Origin: Colocasia esculenta
Lineage: Eukaryota > Streptophyta > Magnoliopsida > Alismatales > Araceae
Assembly (NCBI GenBank): GCA_014218235.1
Contig: CM024764.1
Span: forward strand, 68,361,184 to 68,425,183
Length of the DNA stretch: 64,000 nt
Direction of reading: 5' to 3'
Numbering within the stretch: the first letter of the stretch is position 1; each line of letters starts with the position of its first letter. Made by a program: the position numbers and the translations under genes. The notes beneath the pieces were generated by a model. That model ran no database searches. It saw only the letters and a program-made list of their open reading frames with translations, and was not told the origin of the DNA. Positions 31,641-41,871 of this stretch are shown one piece after another.

Positions 31641-34505
31641 GGTTAGGGAATTTGCTGATATTTTTCCTGAAGATTTGCTTGGTTTAGCTCCACATAGAGA
31701 GGTGGACTTTACCATTGAGTTGCTGCCAGGTACCATGCCGATTTCTAAAGCTCCATATCGGATGGCACCAGCAGAACTTAAAGAATTGAAAAAGTAATTA
31801 GAAGAGTTGTTGCAGAAAGGGTTCATTAGACCAAGTCATTCCCCGTGGGGAGCGCCAGTGTTGTTTGTGAAAACAAAAGATGGAAGTTTTCGTATGTGTA
31901 TTGATTATAGAAAGCTAAATGATGTGACTATTAAGAATAAGTACCCGTTGCCGAGGATAGATGATCTGTTTGATCAGTTGCAATCAGCGAAAGTATTTTT
32001 TAAAATTGATTTAAGGTCCAGATACCATCAGTTGAGAATTAAAGAGGAGGATATAGATAAAACAGCATTCAGAACCAGATATGGTCACTATGAATTTATG
32101 GTTATGTCATTTGGGCTGACCAATACTCCTGCAGGTTTTATGGATCTGATGAATAGAATTTTTCATCCGTATTTAGACCAATTCATTGTGGTCTTTATAG
32201 ATGATATTTTGATTTATTCAGCATCTGAAGAGGAGCATGTAGCTCATTTGAGGTTTACCCTGCAGTTGTTAAGGGATAATCAGTTGTTTGCCAAATTCAG
32301 TAAGTGTGAATTTTGGTTGAAAGAAATTCAATTTCTGGGACATGTTATCTCAGCTAAAGGAGTAGCAGTGGACCCAAGTAAAGTGGAGGCAGTGATGAAA
32401 TGGGAAGTGCCTAAGACAATTACTGAGATTAGAAGTTTTCTGGGATTGGCAGGTTATTATAGGCGCTTTATACAAGATTTTTCTAAGATTGCGGCACCTA
32501 TGACCAAGTTGACCAGAAAAGGTGTGCCATTTGTGTGGTCCGGTGAATGTCAGAAAAGTTTTATGGAATTGAAGAAAAGACTTACAACAGCACCCATATT
32601 GACATTACCGGCAGGAAGTGGTGGTTTTGTGGTATATGCAAATGCTTCAAGGAGAGGACTTGGTGCAGTGCTTATGCAGCATGGCAAAGTGGTAGCTTAT
32701 GCGTCCAGGCAATTGAAGCCGGCAGAGGAGAATTACCCTACTCATGATTTGGAATTGGCAATAGTTGTGTTTGCTTTGAAAATATGGAGGCATTATCTGT
32801 ATGGCGAGAGATTTGAGATCTTTACAGATCATAAAAGCTTGAAGTATATCTTTTCGCAGAAGGATTTAAATCTTCGTCAGCATAGGTGGGTGGAGTATTT
32901 GAAAGATTATGATTTCAGTTTGGCTTACCATCCGGGTAAGGCCAATGTTGTAGCAAATGCCTTGAGCAGAAAGGCATATATAAATCTGATGATGATCAAA
33001 GAGTGGAAGCTGTATGAAGAGATAGTGGAGAACTCCTTGTATGTGCCCAATAGTCAGCGACGGACAGTACTAGCTGCTAGTGCTGTAGAGCTGTCCTTGT
33101 ATTGGCAGATTGTTGAGGCTCAGAAAGCAGATGTAAGTTTAGCTGAGATTGTAAAAATGGAAGGAGTTACCATTGATGATAATTGTGTGATTAGGCTCAG
33201 AGGCAGGTTATTTGTTCCAGCAGAAAGAGAGGTGAAGCAGCGAGTGTTGGAAGAGGCTCATAAATCTAGGTACACTATCCATCCGGGTAGTACTAAAATG
33301 TACCATGATTTGAGGAAGCATTTCTGGTGGCCTCATATGAAAAAGGAAATAGCAGAGTTTATTGCAAGGTGTGCTATCTGTCAACAGATTAAAGCAGAAC
33401 ATCAGAAGCCTGGAGGTTTATTGCAACCGTTGCCCATCCCACAGTGGAAATGGGATGATATTGCCATGGACTTTGTGGCAGGTTTACCAAGATCGAGTTC
33501 TGGGCATAATAGAATATGGGTATTTGTTGATAGATTGACTAAGGTATGTAGATTAGTAGCAGTAAGTATGTCTTGGACAGTGGATAGATTAGCAAAGATT
33601 TATGTCGAAAGAATTGTTCCATTGCATGGTATTCCGAAGACTATTGTATCTGACAGAGATCCAAGATTTACTTCTAGTTTTTGGAGAAGTCTGCAGAAAG
33701 TAATTGGTACTAAGCTGAGATATAGCTCCGCTTATCATCCTCAGACAGATGGTCAGACAGAGAGGACTATCCAGATGATTGAAGATATGTTGCGGGCTTG
33801 TTGCTTAGTTTGGGGAGGTAACTGGGAGCATCATTTGGGAATGGTTGAGTTTGCCTACAATAATAGTTATCATACCAGTCTTGGGATGGCACCGTATGAA
33901 GCTTTATATGGAAGGCCATGTAGAACCCCATTGAACTGGCATGAAGTGGGAGAAAGGAAATTAGTGGGTCCTGAATTGATTCAGCAAACCACAGAAGTGG
34001 TGAAGCTTATTAAAAAAAATTGCAGGCAGCTCAAAGTAGGCAAAAGAGTTATGCAGATATCCGGAGAAGACCACTTCAGTTTGAAGTGGGAGAATTTGTT
34101 TTCTTGAAAGTTTCCCCAAGTAAAGGTATTATGAGATTTGGTAAGACTGGAAAATTGAGCCCATGGTATGTAGGACCTTTCCAGGTGATTGAGAGAATTG
34201 GGGAAACAACTTATAGGCTGAATTTGCCAGCAGATTTTGCGGATGTGCATGATATATTTCATGTTTCTATGTTAAGAAATTGTATTGAAGATCCAGCTCA
34301 AATAATCAGTTATCAAGGTGGTGACCTGAGGCCAGATATGACCATGTCAGAGTATCCGGTGCAGATCACGAATCGAAAAATAAAGAAGTTGAGAAATAAA
34401 GAAATTGAACTAGTTAAAGTGAGATGGGAAAATAGGTTGGGTGGTGAGGATACCTGGGAGTTAGCCGAGGAGATGGCTAAAGGGTATCCCTATCTATTTG
34501 AATAA
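31641..34505 (+). pseudogene. RT, RNase H, integrase and chromodomain of the truncated chromovirus
   Basis: RT has KAPYRMAP, a TAA stop at 31796 (Gln expected), GAPVLFVKTKDGS, CIDYRKLNDVT, and FIDDILIYS. One RT block reads RSRYHQL where SGYHQL is usual. The first RNase H catalytic Asp is replaced (YANASRRGLG instead of YxDAS), and ADALSRK reads ANALSRK; all fit G to A. Integrase shows HPGSTKMYHDL, CAICQQIKAEHQ, SDRDPRFTSSFW and HPQTDGQTERTIQ. A frame shift at about 34015 lies in an A run. The C-terminal chromodomain (NRKIKKLRNKEIELVKVRW...TWELAEEM) ends at 34505. Confidence 0.92.
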
Positions 34506-34621
34506 GCTTTTGTATTTCTTTTTAGATGATAGTACTTGTAAAAATATGTATATTTAAGTGGTTGGTATTTGAGTTGTGTTATGAATTTCGAGGTCGAAAT
34601 TTTCTTTTTAGATGATAGTAA
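34506..34621 (+). other. Short 3' untranslated stretch with duplicated pre-LTR motif
   Basis: The 20-mer TTTCTTTTTAGATGATAGTA occurs at 34515-34534 and again at 34601-34620, one base before the LTR. No purine-rich tract like the one at 19099 is visible, so the polypurine tract is decayed or atypical. Confidence 0.8.
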
Positions 34622-36888
34622 TGTAACGTCGCATGCTTTTCGGATCCTTATGGATCATGTGTGTATTGGTTGTGGTGGCCATTGTAAGGCCAGTGTGGTT
34701 TGGTCGTGTAGTGTGTGCAGGTGTCGTGCAGGTTTGGTCCTGAGATAAAATAGGACCTGCTGCAGTTGAGTAGGGGTTGACGGCCAGGTGTGGTCGTTGA
34801 CTGATTGGCGTCTATGTAAGTTGACGTTAACTACATGAACTTGGCGACAAGGGATATGGACATCTAGCCTTGGCGGTCTGATTGGCGACAGCCTTGTTGA
34901 CGCCAACCTGTGCGACCTACAGAATATAGTCTACCCGAGAGCAGTTCCCTCACTCCATTCTCCCTCTCCCTTGCCCTGATTTCATGCCTTTGCTTCCCCA
35001 ATGCTTCCAACGATTATAAAAGGATAATTGAAGGAACGTGGAATGCGAGACGGTGACAAATCGGCCAAGGAAACGCCGGAGCGAGGTGTAATTGCCATAG
35101 GAGCTCGCGGAGGGTTTGGTGCGAAGCAGGAGAATTTAGGAGGTTTAAGTGTGTATTGAGGTAGGAAACGATCCCTTTAGTCCCTATAGATTGTGATAAC
35201 GCATCTGGAACGCATGAATTTGCAAGATAATTGTGTTTTTGGGTAATGGTACTTCATGCGGGGTTGATGGGTGGTTTGATCAGTTTAACAATGGAAACAT
35301 GTTGTTTTGAGTTAACTAGAATACATGCATGTTAGAGGAAGTGATTCCTCATTTTTTTCTGTTAAATTTAGGGCTGGGAATACCTGAGGTATCAGCCCAG
35401 GGTTCTGTGAAGTTGATGGCCGAGGATCTTGGCGTCAACATCGATTGACGCCAGGTTCTTCAGCTGGGAGCTTAACGGCTATATACCTTGCCGTTTACAT
35501 CCCATAGACGACAGTCGATGTTGCCGCCAGCATGTTTTTATGAAAATGTTGTTATATCAGATATTTAATGATATTGAGCGGTGTAATGATAATTGTGGTG
35601 CACCTAGTGCTCGTGGTTTCTGAGACTAGCGTACTGGGTACGCAGTTGGCTGTTTCTTTACGTGTTTGTGTGGTGTTCACGTGTAGTGAATTACTAGTGC
35701 ACGCAGTTTACGTGAGTCTTCACGTGGTTTGTGTGACGTGCACGTGGTTTTGTGTACGTGGCAAGTAGTACGACGCCTACCGTGGTTACCTCTCCAGTTG
35801 GGTGCCCCAGGTTCTTTGTGAGCCAGGCTGTTAGCTCGGGGCCTTGTCCTGGTACTTGTGTTGTACCGTCGATGTCTGTGTCGTCTGACCTGGACACCCT
35901 CACTCCTGTGTTTGAGTTGTACGTCCGGCTGAGGGAAAGACGACAGTGGGACAGTGACACTTGTGTTTGTCTTTAGTCACTTGTAGCGCGCTCGTAGTTG
36001 GGGGTACGGACACCAGTAGTCGACACTGGTCCCCAGCTAGTCCTTTTCCAGTGCCTCACTCTAGAAGGCCCAGACCAGGGTCTCTAGAGGTGCCAGGCAT
36101 GGGCCTGGGACCATGTGGTCCGCAGGTGGTGGTGTTTAGTTGGTCTCCACAGTTGTTTGACCTTTTCACGTGGAGCGGCAACTGGACCTTTCGTCCGTGG
36201 CTGGGAGACTGAGAGGTAGACCTGTGTTAGCTTGTCCGAGTCAGTCTCTGGTGTTGCGAACCAGTTCACGTGGCTCGTGTTTGGCTGTCTCTACTTTAGC
36301 TCGTACACCTGTACCGGTTTGCCGTTTAATTATTACAGTTGTTTTTCGTAGTTGGCAGACGGTGAGTACTTTTACAGCTTTCATATCCTGCTTAGCTGTT
36401 CTATAAATTGTTGGTACTGTTTACTGCTTTTGTACCTGTGGTTTTGGTTTGCTCGGTTTTGGGGGAGTTCCCTACTGAGCTAGTGACTAGCGAGGCTCAC
36501 CCCTACCCCCACAGGTGAGAGCGAGGAGGATGTTTCTCGACCGTCGTCCAGTTCAGAGCCGCGTCGTAGCAATGTAGGGTCAGTACCTCCAGCAGTGTAG
36601 CCTCAGTGGTGTAGTAGTAGCAGCAGTGTAGCAGTAGTACTATAGTTAGTTGTTTACTTTCTTCAGTTGTACCTCGGGGTATGCCCCAGGCTCTTGTACT
36701 TTCTTTCAGTTTTTGTGGAAATATGGCTATGTAAACTTGTGAAATATATATGTGAAATGGTGTGTTCCTTTGTGTTTACACGGACTGTGGTGTGGTATCC
36801 CTTGCGAGGCTACGGCCCATTCGCAGGAGGCGGACTCGGATCAAGTACGTTATCGGTTTAACAGACTTGAACGAGGTGTTCCGTCACA
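34622..36888 (+). repeat. 3' LTR of the truncated chromovirus (2267 bp)
   Basis: It runs from TGTAACGTCGCATGCTTTTC to GGTGTTCCGTCACA and belongs to the same LTR family as 23471-25678. It carries GGCGTC/GACGCC word clusters at 34795-34910 and 35420-35530. The short ORFs inside are not genes. Confidence 0.9.
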
Positions 36889-37330
36889 AATGGTGTCAGT
36901 CTACAGGAGGGGGAGGCAGTTTTTATGATGGCACTCTACAAATGGTGTGAATAAATGGGTACGTAATAAATTTATATGTATCTTATATTAAGGGCAGTTA
37001 TTTAGTTCATAAATTCATTATAACAAGTTACATAATTATAGGGATAAAATTGACTCACCCAGGCGTCTCAATTCATCATAAAATCAATTCAGGGACACTT
37101 TCCTGGGCCTATTCATAGATTCAACGATTTCCTGATGAACGTCCAGGAGTTGTTGTATCGAATGTTCATGGTATGTAATTTCTTATTTTAATCTAATTGT
37201 TTTCTTACTCTACATTCAGTAAACTAACTCTTATCTGTACAGAGAAATCATCAATTCACGTGACCCTCGGACGAGGCGCGGTCTCGATCAGTATGGACGG
37301 CCACCGCCTGATCAAATTTTAAACATCTAT
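36889..37330 (+). pseudogene. CACTA TNPA upstream region, probable exon remnants
   Basis: AT-rich sequence resumes on the right of the chromovirus. An exon-like piece reads HFPGPIHRFNDFLMNVQELL and YRMFM up to a GTATGT donor at about 37172. A second piece begins after CTGTACAG at about 37243. The similarity to TNPA is moderate and is supported mainly by the clearer exons that follow. Confidence 0.5.
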
Positions 37331-38218
37331 TGTATAATGCTAGGAACAGCGCAAGGAGAGTTTGTCAGAGTCCAAACCTGACTCTTTGGAGGGAGCGTGC
37401 ACCGACATGGATGAGGAGAGATTACTGACAAGGTCTATGCAACAGATGGGCCAGGGAGAGATGGCAAGAAACCTCCACAACAATGAAAGTGAATCAGGCC
37501 GCCAATCAAGAGGCCAACAAGCATACAAGTGGGTCTGTCTCCTTTGCAACCCATCAGTCCAGATTGGTAAGTCATATGTCTGATTGTGCTATATTTTATT
37601 TATATAGGTACTCATTTATGCAATATTTTTTTGTAAAATAGGAAGAGGAGCTAAAACAGCCTCTGACATTTCAGGAGGTGTTTGATAAGATGCATAAGAA
37701 TAAGGGGATGGATCAGTACATTAGCGATAGAGACTGGGAGGTTGCGATAAGTATTTGCAGTCTATTCACTATTTTTTTTCTCGTTAAAAATTAATATTAA
37801 ATTGACAATTTACTTTTTTAAAGGAGTCATATAGCCAGCAAATGATAACAAGTATGTCGGGGAGGAAGAGCAGCTGCTGTTAGATCCTGATGTTTGGGTT
37901 GCAATATCTGGGGCCCCAAAGAAAGGCCATGTGTATGGTTTTGGGCATAGTCTAGACATGAGTAGGGTGTTATCTGGTGCCTCAAGTTTAGGGTCATAGG
38001 CGACTAGTGCATTCACCATGCTCAGTTCCCTAGGTACTGCTCCCAGTGAGGTGATGGGCTTTGTTCGAGATGAGATCTCTAGTTTGGAGTTTTGTCTGAT
38101 CCACACGATCCATATGCAGGTGTCCGATGCTATCAAGGCCCAGCTCTCCCAGGCCTCTTCTAGGTTGGCATTCCTCCTCAGGAAGCACCATCAACATCAG
38201 AACGAGCCCCTCATGTGA
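37331..38218 (+). pseudogene. CACTA TNPA-type protein gene (Ptta/En/Spm family), decayed
   Basis: One exon reads LWRERAPTWMRRDY, a stop where Trp is expected, QGLCNRWARERWQE and TTMKVNQAANQEANKHTSGS, followed by VSFATHQSRL up to a GTAAGT donor at 37564. The N-x-x-HTSGS-x-SF pattern is the signature of plant CACTA second-ORF proteins. The next exon (37643 to about 37745) reads EEELKQPLTFQEVFDKMHKN. The last (about 37830-38218) has PKKGHVYGFGHSLDMSRVLS and a C-terminal helical segment ending at 38218. Known TNPA binds the subterminal repeats to bring element ends together. A frame shift near 37375 and two stops make it a pseudogene. Confidence 0.8.
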
Positions 38219-38274
38219 ATAAATTGATTTTATTTTAATTTCTCCACTCTAACAGTCAATTTTTTAATCACTAA

Positions 38275-40054
38275 GTTGAAAGCATCGAAACTTGGGTTTG
38301 GGGGTCTAAAATTAGGAATACCTATTAGATCGGCATCCGATTTGTTCCAACACGGCTAGGGCGATGAGTATGACTTGTGGAAACAGACGGAGTCTAAATC
38401 GGACTTCTGGTTTGCGCTCGGCATACAAATACGCAATCGCCTAAGTAGTGTAGTTTGAAAACATCATAACTTGGGTTTGGGGGTCAAAAATTAAGAATAC
38501 CTATCCGATCGGCGTCTAATTTATTCCAACATGGCTGGGGTAATGAGAATTACTTGTGGAAGCTGACGAATTCCAAATCAGACTTTCGGTTTGCGCTTAA
38601 CACAAATACACAATCGCCTAATTAGTGTAGTTTGAAAACATTAGAACTTGGGTTTGGAGGTCCAAAATTAGGAATACCTATCAGATCGGTGTTCGATTTG
38701 TTCCAACATGGCTGAGGCGATGAGAATGACTTGTGAAAATTGACGAAGTCCAATTCAGACTTTCGGTTTGCGCTTAGCGCTCAAATATGCAATTGCCAAA
38801 TTAGTGTAGTTTGAAAACATCAGAACTCGAGTTTGAGGGTTCAAAATTATAAATACCTATCCGATCAGCATCCTATTTGTTCCAACATGACCAGGCCGAT
38901 GAGTATGACTTGTGAAAATTGATGAAGTCCAAATCAAACTTCTGGTTTGCGCTCGGAGCTCAAATTTGCAATCGCCTAATTAGTGTAGTTTGAAACTATT
39001 AGAACATAGATTTGGGGATCCAAAATTAGTAATTCTTATTAGATCGGTGTCGAGTTTATTCCAACACGGCTAGGGCGATGAGAATGACTTGTGGAATTTG
39101 ACAGAGTTCAAATCGGACTTCCGGTTTGCGCTTGACGCTTAAATACACAATCTTCAAATTAATTAGTTAGAAACTATTTGAACTCGGGTTTAGGGGTCCA
39201 AAATTAGGAATACCTATCAGCTCGGATCTGGTTTGTCCCAAGATGGCCGGAGCAATGAGTATGACTTGTGCAAACTGACGGAGTCCAAATCGGACTTCTG
39301 ATTTGCACTCGGCACTCAAATACTCTATCGCCAAATTAATTAGTTATAAACTATTTGAACTTGGGTTTAATGGTCAAACATTAGAAATACTTATCCGATC
39401 GGAGTTCGGTTTATTCCAACACGGTCGGGCCGATGAGAATGATGTGTGGAAACTAATAGAGTTCAAATCGGACATCTGGTTTTGGCTCGATGCTCAAATA
39501 CACAATCGTCAAATTAATTAGTTAGAAACTATTTGAACTCAAGTTTAGGGGTCCAAAATTAGAAATACTTATCCGATCGGCATCTGCTTGGCCGAGGCGA
39601 TGAGAATGACTTGTGAAAACTGACAGAATTCAAATCAGACTTTTGGTTTGCACTTAATGCTCAAATACACAATCGCCAAATTAATTAGTTAGAAACTATT
39701 TGAACTCGGGTTTAGGGGTCCAAAATTAGAAATACTTATCTAATCGACATCTAGTTTGTTCCAACATGGCTGGGTCATGAGAATAACTTGTGGAAGTTGA
39801 CAGAGTTCAAATCGGTCTTCCAGTTTGTGCTCGACGCTCAAATACAAAATCCCAAATTAATTAGTTAGAAACTATTTGAACTCAGATTTAGGGGTCCAAA
39901 ATTAGAAATACCTATTCGATCAACATCCGGTTTGTTCCAACACGATCGGGGCAATGAGAATGACTTGTGAAAATTGACAGAGTTCAAATCGCACTTCTGG
40001 TTTGCTTTCGACGCTCAAATACACAATCGCCAAATTAATGAGTTAGAAACTATT
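38275..40054. repeat. Tandem array of ten ~177-bp units
   Basis: Units start at about 38275, 38453, 38630, 38809, 38988, 39166, 39343, 39521, 39688 and 39864, with a partial unit from 40042; lengths are 167-179 bases. Conserved words are GGGTTTGGGGGTCCAAAATT, CCAACACGGC, GATGAGAATGACTTGTGGAA and GGTTTGCGCTC. The first four junctions read GTAGTTTGAAAACAT; later ones read AATTAGTTAGAAACTATT, so two subfamilies are arranged in blocks. It lies 57 bases after the TNPA stop and is cut by an LTR at 40055. It could be a CACTA-internal array or an unrelated satellite. Confidence 0.92.
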
Positions 40055-41871
40055 TGTATGACGGTCCTCGTCGTTAACCTAATAATGAGCTTGATCTGAC
40101 TCTGTCTCCCGTGAACGAGCTGTAGCCTCGCAAGGGATATCAATCACACGAGTCCGTAGAAATATAAAGGAAACAGCTCAAATATATATAAGATTGCACA
40201 TCTCACAAATATTTACATGAAATATACATAGCCAGTTCTCAACTACAGTTAAACACAGAGTACAGTAACCTGGGGCATACTTAGAGGAGAACAAAAAGTA
40301 AAGATCACACTGCTGGTGGTGGGGGCCCAACTCCACTACGACGCGGCTCCGAATTAGACGAAGGACGATAAGCCTCCTGCTCTCCCTCACCTGGAAGAAG
40401 TAATGGTGAGCCTCACGAGTCACAGGCTCAGTAGGGAAACTCTCCCAAAAGTCGTTCAATTCAAACTCACATAGTGCAGAAGCAGGAAGCTACACTAGGC
40501 AATTTATAGAAATCCCTACACCTGATATTAAAGCTGTAAATAACAATTATCTCATGCTATTTACAGAAATCAACCTTTAATAAGTAAATAGTAAACCTCG
40601 TTCAAGTGTACGTGCTAAAGTAGAAAATGTCACACTCGGGTCACGAAGACTGTTTCGTGACACCAGCAACTAACTCGGACAATCCACACAAGACTACCTC
40701 TCAGTCTCGCAGCCACGGACGAAAATTCCAGCTGCCGCTCCACCACAACAACCAAAGAACTCTGGAGACCAACCAACACCACTCATGTGGACCACACTGC
40801 CGCAAGCCCATGCCTGGAACCTTTAGGGACTCTGACTCGAGCTCCCTAAAGTTAGGCACTGGAAAACAGGACTAGCTGGAGCCTAGTACGTCTACTGGTG
40901 TCCGCAACCCCCAACCACAAGCGCACTACAAGTGATCAAACACAAACTCTCACGAGTCGTTGTCTCTCTGTCATCTTTCCCTCAGCTGGACGTATAACTC
41001 TACACAAGAGTGAGGGTGTCCAGGAAGACGACATAGACCTCGACGGTACACAAGTACCGGGACAAGCCCTGAGCACTAACGTGCCTGGCTCACGCAAAAC
41101 CTGGGGCTCCCAACTAGAGAGGTAACCACGGTAGGCGTCATACTACTCGCCACACACACACAAACCACGTGAACACCGCACAAACCACGTGAACAACACG
41201 TTCCTCAAACTCTACAAGTGTTGATGCACCGCTTACCATTGCCATGCATAACAAATAAAGATAATCCGATAATCACATAACCATGCACAAGCCCCATTGC
41301 CATCGGGAACCAGAACGCGACGGCGTCTACTGTCGCCTTCAGAATGCGACACCTCGATACGGCGCGTTCTAAAGAAGAACGCGACGGGTCGGGCTGTCGC
41401 GTTCTGAACGCGATAGTCAGGTCCATCGCCTTCACAAATAGTGACCTAAATCTGGGAATCCATCTCCAGAATCCCCATGCAAACCATGCTAACGACCTTG
41501 AAACCCAATTATTCATGCTCTAAGCATTACACTAGCATGGTATCTACTATCTACAGCATGTAGAACATGTTAAACATGCTTAACAAGCAATCCACGAAGA
41601 GAAACAGGGTAGAATCTCCCAACTCTCGTGAAGAACATGAAGAACGACGATAACCTGATGTTTCCCCCGCTCTGTAACATGTCCTCACGGTGAGACCACG
41701 CAAAAATAGCACCAGAACCTCGAATCGCCCAAAATCCTCCGCAAAAACCTTCTCCTGGCCAAGCAGAGCTTGCTGAGCTTTGTTTGGTCGACCTAGGATG
41801 ATAACCCTTCAGGGTTGAGAATGCGACGCATCCTGACGTCGCGACCTGAACGCGACGGAGAAGACCGTCGC
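40055..41871 (-). mobile_element. Ty3/gypsy LTR (minus), interrupted by a Sirevirus
   Basis: Same family as 23471-25678: the blocks CTCTGTCTCCC, GCTCAGTAGGGAAACTC, CTACTGGTGTCCG and GTAGGCGTC recur in the same order. The low-coordinate end is close to TGTATGACGGTCC. The other end is cut at 41871 inside the GCGAC/GTCGC cluster by the Sirevirus, so the remaining ~400 bases should lie beyond the nest, outside the window. Confidence 0.85.

Larger units (their letters stand above)
30363..36888 (+). mobile_element. 5'-truncated chromovirus (Ty3/gypsy) with 3' LTR
   Basis: Partial gag, protease, RT, RNase H, integrase, chromodomain and 3' LTR are present. The 5' LTR, primer site and N-terminal gag are missing; the left edge abuts the truncated Sirevirus-type LTR. 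The right flank after 36888 is AATGG, with no matching copy found on the left. It is older than the element at 10903, judging by its stops. CACTA sequence resumes on its right. Confidence 0.9.
3144..40054 (+). mobile_element. CACTA (En/Spm-type) transposon carrying nested insertions; right end not in window
   Basis: The proposed left end is CACTATAAAAAAAAGTGG at 3144, matching the CACTA terminus followed by a short A run. It is followed by subterminal GACCGAA/TTCGGTC repeats. A TNP2-type transposase starts at 10862 and continues in pieces to 25905. A TNPA-type gene lies at about 37.1-38.2 kb with a tandem array after it. All parts have the same orientation and the expected order for a two-gene CACTA element. 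The catalytic half of TNP2 is not found, so some sequence has been deleted between 25905 and 36889. That the left end, TNP2, TNPA and the array form one element is inference from order and orientation. Confidence 0.6.

Noticed and set aside
38275..40054. CRISPR-like array
   Set aside because: The repeats are ~177 bases long, contiguous and without short unique spacers; this is a tandem satellite in a plant sequence.
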